A stretch of DNA of 64,000 nucleotides from Io17-Chloro-G2 sp965226825 (GTDB lineage: Bacteria; Chloroflexota; Dehalococcoidia; Lucifugimonadales; UBA3495), in assembly GCA_965226825.1 (NCBI GenBank), contig CBDDED010000003.1:310001-374000 (forward strand), in the 5' to 3' direction. A model generated the notes under the pieces. It was not told the origin of the DNA and searched no databases. It saw only the letters and a list, made by a program, of their open reading frames with translations. The translations under genes and the position numbers were made by a program. Shown here one piece after another: positions 16,950 to 26,091 of this stretch; the stretch's first letter is position 1, and each line of letters begins with the position of its first letter.

Positions 16950-16990
16950 CCTGGATTAGCTGGGAATAACCAGCGTGGCTCCCCGCGCCT

Positions 16991-17029
16991 CCCGAGTCCC
17001 CGCAGAGCGATGCGTTTTGGGGGCTCGGG
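16991..17029 (+). terminator. Strong GC hairpin after rpsR
   Basis: CCCGAG-T-CCCC (16991-17001) pairs with GGGG-G-CTCGGG (17019-17029) around a 17-nt loop. No T-run follows, so it may be a factor-dependent terminator, a processing site or an mRNA-stabilising stem-loop between rpsR and the SurA-like gene. Confidence 0.55.
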
Positions 17030-17062
17030 ACTTAACGGCATCAAGATACCCGAGGTTGGGTT

Positions 17063-18208
17063 ATGGCATTCCCTTGGACCCGCCGCGACGAACCGGAACA
17101 GATGCTGCCCGCGGAACGCCGCCGGCGCTCCCGCTCCCGCCGGAACCGTCAGGCAGCGGTAACTAGAGAACCCTCACGGTCGGACCGAGAAAGATTGCAC
17201 CAGCGTCTGGTTTGGACGGTTGGGGCCGTCTTGCTTTTGGTCGTTGCCGGGGTTGTGGCCTTCGGGTTTTACGACAAATTCCTCAAACCGCCGCGGGTAT
17301 GGGCCGGCAGCGTCAGAAACGTTGAGTTCACCATGGGGGACCTGGTCCAACGGATCAGGGTGCTGCAGGGGATTACCGGCGAGGTCGACCTGAGCATCAT
17401 CCCTTTCCAGTACCTGGATGACATGGTCAACGCGGAGGTGCTGCGCCAAGCGGCCCCAGGACTGGGCATAACCGTAACCGATGAAGAAGTAGACAACGCC
17501 ATACGGTCCCAATTCATGCCCGAAGCGGCCGAGGGAGATCAGACGGATCCGGGCCAACTGGATGAGGAGTTCCGCCAGACCTTTAGCGAGTTCCTGACTC
17601 GGACGGGCCTGTCTGAAGACGACTTCCAAGGAATCATGCAGGAACAGATAACCCAGTTACGCTTGCGCCAGATCCTCGGGGAAACTATCGAAGACGAGCA
17701 GGAACAGGTGGAAGTGGAATGGATCCGCATGGAAACGCGGGGAGAGGTGGAACCGGACGAAGTGCTCCAGCGTTTGGAAATCGAGGAATTCGGGGTGGTC
17801 GCTACCGAAGTTGGCGTCCCCCGTGGATTCGCCAACAGCAATGGCTACGTGGGATGGGTGCCCTTGGGAGCCTTTCCCGAGTTGGACGATTTCCTTTTTG
17901 GCAATGAGGAGAGGGAAATTGCCGGGGAGAAACTCATTCCCCCGGAGCCGGATAGTACTATCGGCCCGATTTTCACCAGCACCGGGTTTTACATTATTCA
18001 CGTGATTTCAGCGCCGGAAATTCGGGAAATTTCGAACCTGATGCGGGCCAAGCTCAATAATGAATTGTTGGCCATGTGGTATGCCGACCAAACGAGACGG
18101 GGCGGCGCAGAGGGTTGGCGGCTTGTGAACCTCAATAGTGAACTTTACGCGTGGGTTGCGGAACAGGTGAACATCAGTACGCCCCGGGACCGCTTTCCCC
18201 AACCTTAA
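17063..18208 (+). CDS. Membrane-anchored SurA/PrsA-like peptidyl-prolyl isomerase
   Basis: A 381-residue protein: a strongly basic cytosolic N-terminus (RRRRSRSRRNRQ), one transmembrane helix (about 49-70), then an extracytoplasmic foldase. Residues about 95-215 are a SurA N-like helical chaperone domain. Residues about 215-345 resemble a parvulin rotamase, with GYVGWVPLGAFPELDDFLF and GPIFTSTGFYIIHV. It probably assists folding of exported proteins. The parvulin core is divergent, so isomerase activity is uncertain. ATG start 14 bases after a weak AGG. It lies between rpsR and hom on the same strand, 22 bp before hom. Confidence 0.83.
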   Translation: MAFPWTRRDEPEQMLPAERRRRSRSRRNRQAAVTREPSRSDRERLHQRLVWTVGAVLLLVVAGVVAFGFYDKFLKPPRVWAGSVRNVEFTMGDLVQRIRVLQGITGEVDLSIIPFQYLDDMVNAEVLRQAAPGLGITVTDEEVDNAIRSQFMPEAAEGDQTDPGQLDEEFRQTFSEFLTRTGLSEDDFQGIMQEQITQLRLRQILGETIEDEQEQVEVEWIRMETRGEVEPDEVLQRLEIEEFGVVATEVGVPRGFANSNGYVGWVPLGAFPELDDFLFGNEEREIAGEKLIPPEPDSTIGPIFTSTGFYIIHVISAPEIREISNLMRAKLNNELLAMWYADQTRRGGAEGWRLVNLNSELYAWVAEQVNISTPRDRFPQP

Positions 18209-18230
18209 GTTGCTGCCGGATTTGGCCTAG

Positions 18231-19529
18231 TTGAGCGATACCAAAACAATCAACGTCGGTTTGATGGGTTTCGGGGTCGTGGGCGGCGGTGTCGCCGCAA
18301 CGCTCCAGGCCCAGTCCGACGCCATACGCCGTAAAACAGGACTCCCGGTTAAGGTTAAAAGGATCCTGGTGCGGGACGGCGGCAAACCCAGGGACGCTTC
18401 AGCGGCCCTGGAACTCCTGACCACCAACCCGGATGACATCCTGGACGACGATGGGATTCAGGTGGTCGTGGAAGCGATCGGCGGGTCCAATCCGGCCGGC
18501 GGGTATCTCAAACGCGCTTTGATTTCCGGCAAACACGTGGTCACTGCGAACAAAGAGGTGATGGCCCGATCCGGCCCGGAATTGGTGCGGTTGGCGGAAA
18601 AACACGGGGTCAATTTGTTGTTCGAGGCTAGCGTCGGCGGTGGAATCCCCATCGTCGGCTGCTTGATGAACGAACTGGTGGCAAACGACGTTTTTTCAAT
18701 CCGCGGCATCATCAACGGCACCACCAACTACATCCTCACCCGCATGGCCCATCACCACACGGATTTCCAACAGGCCCTAATCGAAGCGCAGCAACTTGGC
18801 TACGCCGAAGCAGACCCAACCTCCGACATTGAAGGCTTGGACGCCGCGTTCAAGCTGGCCATCCTTTCCTCTTTGGCCTATCACCACCGGGTGGCTCCCG
18901 AGGATATCTACCGCCAGGGAATAGCGTCTCTCGAGCCGAAGGACTTCCAGTACGCTGAGGAATTGGGTTACGCCATCAAGTCCCTGGCCGTTGCTACCCT
19001 GGAGGGCGATTCAATACAAGCCAGACTGTACCCGGCACTGGTCCCTCACGACAACATGTTGGCCAACGTGGATGGCGTATACAATGCAGTCGAGGTTGAA
19101 GGCAGCCTGTGCGGCAAAATCCTGTTCTATGGAATGGGGGCGGGCCGCGAGCCTACCACTAGCGCCATAGTGGGTGACCTGATCGAAGTTGGACGCCGAA
19201 TCAGCTCCCAGGGGCCGCCGGCAACCCGGGTGGAGCACTGGCGTCGGTTACGCGTCGAGTCCATCGACGCACTGGAGAGCAGGTACTATATTCGTTTGAC
19301 TGCTGCCGACCGTCCGGGTGTTTTGGCCCAAATCGCCCGAGTTTTCGGGGATTACGACATCAGCTTGGCATCGGTCCTGCAGAAAGACACCAATCCCGCG
19401 GATAACACGGCTGAGTTGGTTATAACTACCCACAATGCCGTGGAAGCGTCGGTCCAGAAATCCCTGGGCCAGTTGGGCCGCCTGGAAGTGGTAACCCGTG
19501 TCAACAACATGTTGCGCATTGAATCCTAG
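18231..19529 (+). CDS. hom: Homoserine dehydrogenase with ACT domain
   Basis: A 432-residue enzyme reducing aspartate semialdehyde to homoserine in the threonine/methionine pathway. It has the N-terminal NAD(P) motif GLMGFGVVGGGV, TANKEVMA, the catalytic-domain signatures ASVGGGIPI and GTTNYILT, the conserved EADPTSDIEGLDAAFKLAIL, and a C-terminal ACT domain (about 350-430, RPGVLAQIARVFGDYDISLASVLQ) for feedback by threonine. TTG start. Its last codons and stop (TAG) form the first unit of a 15-bp tandem repeat. The next gene is thrC. Confidence 0.97.
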   Translation: MSDTKTINVGLMGFGVVGGGVAATLQAQSDAIRRKTGLPVKVKRILVRDGGKPRDASAALELLTTNPDDILDDDGIQVVVEAIGGSNPAGGYLKRALISGKHVVTANKEVMARSGPELVRLAEKHGVNLLFEASVGGGIPIVGCLMNELVANDVFSIRGIINGTTNYILTRMAHHHTDFQQALIEAQQLGYAEADPTSDIEGLDAAFKLAILSSLAYHHRVAPEDIYRQGIASLEPKDFQYAEELGYAIKSLAVATLEGDSIQARLYPALVPHDNMLANVDGVYNAVEVEGSLCGKILFYGMGAGREPTTSAIVGDLIEVGRRISSQGPPATRVEHWRRLRVESIDALESRYYIRLTAADRPGVLAQIARVFGDYDISLASVLQKDTNPADNTAELVITTHNAVEASVQKSLGQLGRLEVVTRVNNMLRIES

Positions 19530-19591
19530 AAAATTGAATCCTAGAACATTGAACCCTGGAACATCGAATCCCGGAACATCGAATCCTAGAA
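19517..19591 (+). repeat. 15-bp tandem repeat (5 copies) spanning the hom stop codon
   Basis: Five contiguous 15-bp units with consensus CATTGAATCCTAGAA; the first overlaps the last codons and TAG of hom. Units 1-2 and 4-5 are nearly identical and unit 3 differs at three positions. It fills most of the hom-thrC gap. Similar short repeats with a CTAG core occur at the nusG stop (33034-33084). Confidence 0.95.
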
Positions 19592-19626
19592 GGGGCACCC
19601 TCACGCAGACCCGCTGCCAGAGATAG

Positions 19627-20688
19627 ATGGGCGTAGGCGTTTTACGTAGGTACAAAGAGTTCTTGCCGGTTACGGACGCAACACCGTTGCCCTGTTTGGG
19701 TGAAGGGGAGACGCCCCTCGTCAAGACCAATCGCCTGGGCGCAGTTATTGGCTGCCCAGACCTGTACTTCAAGCTGGAAGGATGCAATCCCACCGGCTCT
19801 TTCAAAGACCGGGGCATGGTGGTTGCCATCGCCAAGGCCCTGGAGGACGGCAGCCGCGCAATAATGTGCGCCTCTACGGGCAATACCAGTGCCTCCGCGG
19901 CCGCGTATGGGGCCCACTGCGATCTTCCGGCGATGGTGTTGATACCCAAGGGCGAAGTCGCCATGGGTAAGCTGGCGCAAGCCATGGCCTACGGCGCCAC
20001 CATCATAATGATCAACGGGAATTTCGACGCCGCCTTGGCCCTGGTTCGGGAATTCACCGTTAAGCACGAAGTTAAGCTGGTTAACTCGGTGAATCCGGAC
20101 CGGATTGAGGGCCAGAAGACGGCCGCCTTCGAGGTGGTGGACGACCTTGGAGAGGCGCCGGATTACGTGTTCATTCCAGTGGGTAACGCCGGGAATATCA
20201 CCGCGTATTGGAAAGGGTTCAAAGAGTACAAGGCCGCCGGACGGAGCACCAAGCTGCCGCAGATGATGGGTTTCCAGGCGGAAGGGGCGGCTCCTATTGT
20301 TAAGGGGACCCCGATATTGAACCCCCAGACCATCGCCTCCGCTATTCGAATCGGCAACCCCGCCAGTTGGCAACCCGCGCTGGTAGCGCGGGACGAGTCG
20401 GGTGGAATTATCGATTCCGTAACCGATGACGAGATACTAGAGGCATATCGAATGACCGCGACTATGGAGGGCATTTTCTGCGAGCCCGCATCGGCGGCCT
20501 CGGTGGCCGGTTTACTCAAGCTGCATCGCCAGGGATTGGACCTTACCGGCCGGCAGGTGGTCTGCATCATTACCGGAAATGGATTGAAGGACCCTGACCT
20601 GGCCGTGACCAGCACCATTGCCCATACCATGGAGGCGGAGCCCACAATGGAGGCCCTGGAGCAGATCGCATCGGCGCACAGAAGATGA
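19627..20688 (+). CDS. thrC: Threonine synthase
   Basis: A 353-residue PLP enzyme converting O-phosphohomoserine to threonine. PLP Lys60 sits in PTGSFKDRG; other signatures are STGNTSASAAAYGA, GNAGNITAYWKGF and the C-terminal CEPASAASVAGLLK. The length matches the short (class II) bacterial threonine synthase. Homoserine kinase is not present in the window, so the pathway step between hom and thrC must be encoded elsewhere. Its last four bases (ATGA) overlap the start of folE. Confidence 0.97.
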   Translation: MGVGVLRRYKEFLPVTDATPLPCLGEGETPLVKTNRLGAVIGCPDLYFKLEGCNPTGSFKDRGMVVAIAKALEDGSRAIMCASTGNTSASAAAYGAHCDLPAMVLIPKGEVAMGKLAQAMAYGATIIMINGNFDAALALVREFTVKHEVKLVNSVNPDRIEGQKTAAFEVVDDLGEAPDYVFIPVGNAGNITAYWKGFKEYKAAGRSTKLPQMMGFQAEGAAPIVKGTPILNPQTIASAIRIGNPASWQPALVARDESGGIIDSVTDDEILEAYRMTATMEGIFCEPASAASVAGLLKLHRQGLDLTGRQVVCIITGNGLKDPDLAVTSTIAHTMEAEPTMEALEQIASAHRR

Positions 20689-21263
20689 CCAGCGGCAAAA
20701 CACGCGTTGATCAGCCGAAAGTACAATCCGCCATCGACGCTCTCTTGGCGGCAATCGGGGAAGACCCGGGTCGGGATGGCTTGAGAAGTACACCCAACCG
20801 GGTGGCCGAGATGTTCGCCGAATTGGTGGGTGGACTGGATGCCGACCCGAGCGAAGCAATCGACGCCGTGTTTGAAACGGACAGCCATGACCCAGTCGTG
20901 CTGAAAGGCTTGCGGTTCTACTCCATTTGTGAGCATCACCTGCTGCCGTTCTTCGGAATAGCCCGCCTGGGCTATATTCCCAATGGTAAAATTGCTGGAC
21001 TGAGCAAGCTGGCCCGGGCTGTGGACCTTGCTTCGCGAAGGCTCCAGGTCCAGGAAAGGCTCACCGCACAGGTGGCAGATTCCATCTGCAAAGCGCTCAG
21101 CCCCAAAGGGGTCGTGGTGGAACTGGAAGCCGAGCATCTGTGTATGTCGATGCGCGGTATCGAAAAACCTGGCAACCTGGTGGTGACCACCGCGGTCAGG
21201 GGAGATTTCAAGAATAGCCCGGTGGATTCCCAGGGTCTGTTGTCGACCATGAGGATGATCTAG
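20685..21263 (+). CDS. folE: GTP cyclohydrolase I
   Basis: A 192-residue FolE that makes dihydroneopterin triphosphate for folate synthesis. It shows GEDPGRDGLRSTPNRV, the zinc ligands in SICEHHLLPFFG, the conserved GLSKLARAVD and the second metal Cys in AEHLCMSMRG. Length and motif order are standard. ATGA overlap with thrC implies translational coupling. Next gene starts 4 bp after the stop. Confidence 0.97.
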   Translation: MTSGKTRVDQPKVQSAIDALLAAIGEDPGRDGLRSTPNRVAEMFAELVGGLDADPSEAIDAVFETDSHDPVVLKGLRFYSICEHHLLPFFGIARLGYIPNGKIAGLSKLARAVDLASRRLQVQERLTAQVADSICKALSPKGVVVELEAEHLCMSMRGIEKPGNLVVTTAVRGDFKNSPVDSQGLLSTMRMI

Positions 21264-21267
21264 ATCG

Positions 21268-22260
21268 ATGGCCTTATCCCCGGTTAACGCCCTTCCCCTC
21301 ACCTCCTTTGTAGAGGTGGCTGACGAATGGAAGGATGTCCTGTCCCATTCCGAGGTGAACACCCTTTTTCTAACCCCCCAATGGCAGGAAGCCTGGTGGG
21401 AGATATTCTCCGAGGGCAGAAGCTTGTCGGGGTTCTATCTGGCCGGTCCTGAAGGTGTGGTAGCGGTGGCTCCAATGGCCAGGAGCGGCGACACGCTGTC
21501 CTTCGTGGGCAACCAGGACACGGTCGACTACAATGATTTCATGGTGAAACCCGGGCACGAGGCTGCGCTCTACCACGCCTTGCTGCTCTCGATGGATGAG
21601 CAGGAGTGCAATACTCTGCGACTGGCTTCGCTGCGCCACACATCACCGACCTTGGAACACCTCCCGGAATTGGCCCGGGAGAGGGGATTCTCCGTAGAGA
21701 TTCAAGAAGAAGACGTGGCCTCTGGCATAGCCTTGCCAGACTCCTGGGACGATTACCTGGGCGTGCTTTCCAAGAAAGACCGCCATGAGCTGCGGCGTAA
21801 AATCCGGCGGTTGGAAACGTTGCCGGATATGAAATGGTATTGCCTGCAGGAACCCGACCAGGTGGCAGACCGGTTGGACCAGTTCATCGAACTGATGCGG
21901 CTTAGCAGGCCAGACAAGGACGAGTGGATGACGCCGGGGCGGGAGCAGTTCTTCCACCGGATGTCCCAGCGGATGGCGCAGGCCGGAATGTTGCGATTGT
22001 TCTTCATGGAGTTGGATGGCGTTACCGTGGCCACCAGTCTTTGTTTCGATTATGCCTCTTCGCGCCTGCTGTACAACAGCGGCTACAATCCGGAATTCAG
22101 CTACTACAGCGTTGGGTTGTTGCTGGACGCATTTTGCCTTAAGGATGCCATCGAGTCGGACATGGACTACTTTGACTTCCTACGCGGCGACGAGCCTTAC
22201 AAAGCGCATCTTGGGGGGCAGCAGCACACCCTGTATCAGATGGTCATAAGCAGGGTTTGA
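21268..22260 (+). CDS. FemAB/BioF2-like GNAT-fold acyl- or peptidyl-transferase
   Basis: A 330-residue protein of the acetyltransferase-6 (FemAB-like) group. The C-terminal half contains KKDRHELRRKIRRLE, a charged helix, ATSLCFDYASSRLLYNSGYNPEFSYYSVGLLL and the end motif DFLRGDEPYKAHLGG, all typical of this family. Members transfer acyl or aminoacyl groups to cell-envelope or polysaccharide precursors. There is no membrane segment. It overlaps the following GT4 gene by four bases (TTGA), so the two are probably translated together, which suggests a shared glycan or thiol-sugar product. Confidence 0.85.
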   Translation: MALSPVNALPLTSFVEVADEWKDVLSHSEVNTLFLTPQWQEAWWEIFSEGRSLSGFYLAGPEGVVAVAPMARSGDTLSFVGNQDTVDYNDFMVKPGHEAALYHALLLSMDEQECNTLRLASLRHTSPTLEHLPELARERGFSVEIQEEDVASGIALPDSWDDYLGVLSKKDRHELRRKIRRLETLPDMKWYCLQEPDQVADRLDQFIELMRLSRPDKDEWMTPGREQFFHRMSQRMAQAGMLRLFFMELDGVTVATSLCFDYASSRLLYNSGYNPEFSYYSVGLLLDAFCLKDAIESDMDYFDFLRGDEPYKAHLGGQQHTLYQMVISRV

Positions 22261-23468
22261 ACGTAAAACGGGCCGCCCTGGTGTGTTTCCACGCCTGCCC
22301 CCTGGCGGCGCCCGGCCAGGGCAAAGCCGGTGGCATGAACGTATACGTTCGTCAATTGGCAGCCGCCCTGGGGAAGCAAGGCATTGAAGTGGATGTGTTC
22401 ACGCGGTGCCACCAGGGCGCGGAGAATTCAATTGAGCAGATCGCTGCTAACGCCCGTGTGATTCACCTGTCCGGAGGCGCCCCGGACGTCCCGATGGACC
22501 GGTTGTTTGATTCATTGCCCGAGTTCCTGGCTGAGGTGGAGGAATTCCAAAGGCAAAACCAACTGGAGTACCAGGTTGTCCACTCCCACTACTGGTTGTC
22601 AGGGTGGGTAGGGCGTCAGTTGGCCAGGTCCCTGGGCATCCCCCATGTTTTGACATTCCACACCCTGAGTCTCATCAAACAGCAGTCCCGGTCGGGAGAA
22701 GTAGAGCCGCCGACCCGGCAGTCGATGGAAAGAGAATTGGCGGCTTCTGCCAGCCGAATCGTCGGGTTCAGCCCCCATGAGCGAGATGCGCTGGTTAGGC
22801 TTTACGGAGCGGACTCAGACAACATCGTCCTGGCGCCCTGCGGTGTTGACCTGTCGCTATTCCGGCCGATGGATCAGGAGATGGCTCGGCAGCGGTTGGG
22901 GCTGAACGGTGAAAAGGTTGTGCTCTTCGTAGGCCGGGTGGAGCCTCTGAAAGGATTGGACCTGTTGCTGCAAGCGGCGGCTCAAATGGAAACCGGGCAA
23001 GCCGTGAAAGTAATGGTGGTAGGCGGCATTGAGGAAGGCGACACCGAGGTCTGCCGGCTGCAGGACTCGGCCAGAGATCTGGGAGTCGACCGGGTCATTG
23101 AGTTTGTGGGCAGGGTGGACCAGGACGAACTCCCCTTTTACTACAACGCCGCCGATGTTTGTGTCATGCCGTCATACTATGAAAGTTTTGGAATGGCGGC
23201 ATTGGAAGCAATGGCCTGCGGCACTCCGGTGGTGGCTTCTCGGGTGGGTGGCTTGTCTACCGTGGTGCACCACGGCCACACCGGGTTTCTCAAGTCCTGG
23301 CGTTGCCCGGAAGCATTTGCGAATTCTTTGGACATGATTATATCTAGCGAAGACCTTCAGGAGAGCATGGGTAAGGCCGCCAGGAAACGGGCTGAGGACA
23401 TGAGCTGGGAGAACGTGGCGGCCCGCATTGTTGACGTGTACCGAGCCGCCGTTCCCGATAGGCCCTAA
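22257..23468 (+). CDS. Glycosyltransferase family 4 (MshA-like)
   Basis: A 403-residue GT-B retaining glycosyltransferase. The N-terminal domain has HACPLAAPGQGKAGGMNVYV and VHSHYWLSGWVG, close to the pattern of MshA and sucrose-phosphate-synthase-like enzymes. The C-terminal nucleotide-sugar domain has VLFVGRVEPLKGLDLLL and the catalytic ESFGMAALEAMACGTPVVAS. TTG start inside the previous stop region. The MshA resemblance is notable because a PIG-L deacetylase and a double-GNAT protein lie within 2 kb. Even so, related GT4 enzymes make many other glycosides. Confidence 0.9.
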   Translation: MNVKRAALVCFHACPLAAPGQGKAGGMNVYVRQLAAALGKQGIEVDVFTRCHQGAENSIEQIAANARVIHLSGGAPDVPMDRLFDSLPEFLAEVEEFQRQNQLEYQVVHSHYWLSGWVGRQLARSLGIPHVLTFHTLSLIKQQSRSGEVEPPTRQSMERELAASASRIVGFSPHERDALVRLYGADSDNIVLAPCGVDLSLFRPMDQEMARQRLGLNGEKVVLFVGRVEPLKGLDLLLQAAAQMETGQAVKVMVVGGIEEGDTEVCRLQDSARDLGVDRVIEFVGRVDQDELPFYYNAADVCVMPSYYESFGMAALEAMACGTPVVASRVGGLSTVVHHGHTGFLKSWRCPEAFANSLDMIISSEDLQESMGKAARKRAEDMSWENVAARIVDVYRAAVPDRP

Positions 23469-23481
23469 AGGAAGGGAAGAC

Positions 23482-24183
23482 GTGGCCACAGGACCCGGAG
23501 GCTCGGACCCACAAAGGACACCCCCAACGCCCCGCCGGCAAAGCTTGTTGCGGAGGGCAGCCGGTCACATCGAGCGGACCTTGGGCGCCGGAATCCTTGT
23601 GGTTCTGCCCATCGGCGTCACAGCTCTGGTTCTCAAGTTCTTTTTTGACCTCTTGGACCCAGTGTTGCAGGAACCGGCGTTGCGCCGGCTTCCCGGCCCG
23701 GAAATCCCAGGCGCAGGTGTGCTGGCCCTTTTGGTATTGGTGTACCTTGCAGGACTGATTACTACTCACGTAGTGGGCCGGGCTTTGGTCGAAATTGGTC
23801 ACAGGGTCCTGGAATCTGTGCCGGTGATTAACTCAATTTACAGCACCACCCGAACAGCAATTGCCGCTTTGTCCAGCGCTGGCGACCGACCCTATAGCAG
23901 TGTGGTGCTGGTGGAATTCCCCCGTGAGGGCATGCAATCGATCGGGTTGGTGACTTCGCAGATAGAGAATGAAGATGGGGAGAAGATGTTGACGGTCTAT
24001 ATCCCCACCACACCCATTCCATCGTCGGGGTTCTTGATTATTGTGCCGGAGAAAGACGCAGTGGCCACAGATATGGGTGTGGACGATGCGATGAAGGTGA
24101 TTGTTTCCGGGGGGTTGCTGTCAGGCCGTGGGTTTCAGAACCTGCCCGCTCCCAACCGTGACAAGTCCAGCTCAAACCAGTGA
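23482..24183 (+). CDS. DUF502 family inner-membrane protein
   Basis: About 233 residues with two hydrophobic segments (about residues 33-55 and 75-100), followed by a soluble domain with VPVINSIYSTTRTAIAAL, PYSSVVLVEFPREGMQSIGLVT and the hallmark VYIPTTPIPSSGFLIIVPEKD. The function is unknown; plant relatives (LCV/COV) affect membrane trafficking. Start moved to the GTG at 23482, preceded by AAGGAAGGGAAGA. The longer frame overlaps the GT4 gene. Its 3' end overlaps the convergent GNAT gene by 49 bp. Confidence 0.88.
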   Translation: MATGPGGSDPQRTPPTPRRQSLLRRAAGHIERTLGAGILVVLPIGVTALVLKFFFDLLDPVLQEPALRRLPGPEIPGAGVLALLVLVYLAGLITTHVVGRALVEIGHRVLESVPVINSIYSTTRTAIAALSSAGDRPYSSVVLVEFPREGMQSIGLVTSQIENEDGEKMLTVYIPTTPIPSSGFLIIVPEKDAVATDMGVDDAMKVIVSGGLLSGRGFQNLPAPNRDKSSSNQ

Positions 24184-25055
24184 ATGTCGCCCACGTGGGT
24201 GAACCCCACCGAGGTGTACAGGCGGATCGCGGGAGTGTTGTTCGAGTCCACTTCCAACCCGATGTCCTCCACGCCAATGGACGTGAGATATTTCATCCCG
24301 GAAGACAGGATGGAACTGCTAAGTCCCTGACCCCGGAACTCCGGGACCACCCCAATCATCCCAATGATGCCCCTGACACCCGTCGGCGTGGGGACGATGC
24401 AGGTCCAACAGTACCCGGCGGTCTTTTCATCCTGGCGCAGAAATAAAATTCCTTCGTAGGTGGTATTGGCCATCTTGGTCCGATATTCAATCTGGTCAAC
24501 CGTGTTGTTGCAGAAACCCCAGCTTCCGTTGAAAGCGTCGTTCTGGACCTGTGTGAGCAAGGCTTCATCGCCTTTTGCAAAGGGTACGACGGTAAAACCC
24601 GGGGCGATATCCCCGAGATGCAGCGACTCCTTCCGGCATAGCATCAGCGAATATGCCCGCACTTGGGAAAACCCCAGGCCCTCCAAAAGTTTGCCCTGGG
24701 TGGAACCGGCAGGCAGGCACACGTGGGCTACCCGGGCATTCCAACCGGCGCAACACTTCAGGGCGCGGCTGAGCATGGTTTTCTCGTCCGGAACATCATG
24801 GAACGCTGGGTCCACCACCATTTGCAGTACCGCCCGGCCTTTGGGCGGTTCCCGGTGGACCAGGCAAAACCCCTTGATCCGTCCCCCGTGTTCCAGCAGC
24901 CAGCAGTTGTGTTCTGCGTCCACCCATGGCTGGCGTAGCACCTCGAGAAATGTCTGGCGACCCAGGCTATGGCTCTGGTGTGACCAGTCGTTTTGCGACT
25001 CAACGAAGTCCACGAGGTCGGGCAAACGGGTATAGGAGAACATCGAAACGGGCAA
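24135..25055 (-). CDS. Two-domain GNAT acetyltransferase (MshD-like layout)
   Basis: A 306-residue protein with two GNAT-like halves. The C-terminal domain (about 155-300) is clear: IIGMIGVVPEFRGQGLSSSIL is the acetyl-CoA loop (R/QxxGxG/A), and the end motif is LEVDSNNTPAIRLYTSVGF. The N-terminal half (about 1-150) is a degenerate second copy. This double layout occurs in mycothiol synthase MshD among others. TTG start supported by AGGAG seven bases upstream. It overlaps the 3' end of the DUF502 gene on the opposite strand. Substrate unknown. Confidence 0.83.
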   Translation of the reverse strand: MPVSMFSYTRLPDLVDFVESQNDWSHQSHSLGRQTFLEVLRQPWVDAEHNCWLLEHGGRIKGFCLVHREPPKGRAVLQMVVDPAFHDVPDEKTMLSRALKCCAGWNARVAHVCLPAGSTQGKLLEGLGFSQVRAYSLMLCRKESLHLGDIAPGFTVVPFAKGDEALLTQVQNDAFNGSWGFCNNTVDQIEYRTKMANTTYEGILFLRQDEKTAGYCWTCIVPTPTGVRGIIGMIGVVPEFRGQGLSSSILSSGMKYLTSIGVEDIGLEVDSNNTPAIRLYTSVGFTHVGDIHWFELDLSRLGAGRF

Positions 25056-25366
25056 AGGAAGGCTCCTGCGCGGCTCCCGCCAAAGGGGCGGTTAGTAGTC
25101 GCCGGTCAGGCAGGAAACGTCCTGCCGGAACCAGCCGATAATATCCTGACAAAGGGCGCTCTTGACACCCGGGGCCGATTGTAGCAGAGTAGCCAACGGC
25201 TCACAATCCCAACTAACCCGGCGCGAACGGCCTGGTGTAGCCGCACGCTCCGTGCCACTTGGCAGGGTTTCGCGGTCGGGCCCTCGCTATAAACATAGAT
25301 TTGATAGGAACGCCCCGGCAACCCCTGCAGGTACTGCGGTAGGATTGGGGCTGGAGGAACGCCCGA

Positions 25367-26077
25367 ATGGATGAGACCCCGCAACGCGTTTTGGTGGTGA
25401 CACCCCATCCCGATGATGCGGAATTCTGGTGCGCCGGCACCGTTGCCCGCTGGGTAAGTCAGGGGGCCACCGTGCGTTACGTTTTGTGTACCGATGGCGG
25501 GAAAGGCACCGATGACCCTGATACCACTTCCGAGGAGCTGGGGCCGGTGCGGGAACAGGAGCAGCTCGATGCGGCGCGGGTTCTTGGTGTTTCCGACGTG
25601 GTCATGCTCCATCACACCGACGGGGAATTGGAAGACACCACTGACTTCCGCAAGGAAATCGTCCGGCAAATCAGGTTGCTAAAGCCAGACGTGGTCCTAT
25701 GCCCTGAGCCCTACCGGCGTAACCTGGCGTGGCACCGAGATCATAGAATCACCGGCCAGGTAACCCTCGACGCGGTCTTTCCGGCGGCCAGGGACCACCT
25801 GAACTTCGTGGAACTATGGCGTGACGAGGGATTGGAGCCCCACAAGACTGCGACGGTCCTCTTCTGGGGCGCCGAGCTTGCCGATACCTACGTGGATATT
25901 TCCGACAGCTTTGATACCAAGGTAGAAGCCGTGATGGCCCACAAGAGCCAGATGAGGGATAGGTCCCTGGAGGAGGTCAGGGGGTTTGTCTCGGAACGGG
26001 CCCGGGATGCCGGGTCCACTGGTTCCGAGCAACTGCCGATGGCCGAGTCCTTCCGGAGGCTTAACTTTCGGGTCTAG
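25367..26077 (+). CDS. PIG-L family zinc deacetylase (MshB/BshB-like)
   Basis: A 236-residue LmbE-type de-N-acetylase. The zinc/catalytic motif is TPHPDDAEFWCAG (HPDD) and the third zinc His lies in WHRDHRITG. Members deacetylate GlcNAc-inositol, GlcNAc-malate or other GlcNAc conjugates. Together with the nearby MshA-like GT4 and double GNAT it is reminiscent of mycothiol-type thiol biosynthesis. However, no MshC ligase is in view and PIG-L proteins are common in Chloroflexota. ATG start preceded by GGAGGAACGCCCGA. Confidence 0.92.
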   Translation: MDETPQRVLVVTPHPDDAEFWCAGTVARWVSQGATVRYVLCTDGGKGTDDPDTTSEELGPVREQEQLDAARVLGVSDVVMLHHTDGELEDTTDFRKEIVRQIRLLKPDVVLCPEPYRRNLAWHRDHRITGQVTLDAVFPAARDHLNFVELWRDEGLEPHKTATVLFWGAELADTYVDISDSFDTKVEAVMAHKSQMRDRSLEEVRGFVSERARDAGSTGSEQLPMAESFRRLNFRV

Positions 26078-26091
26078 CCGGCTCAACCGGT

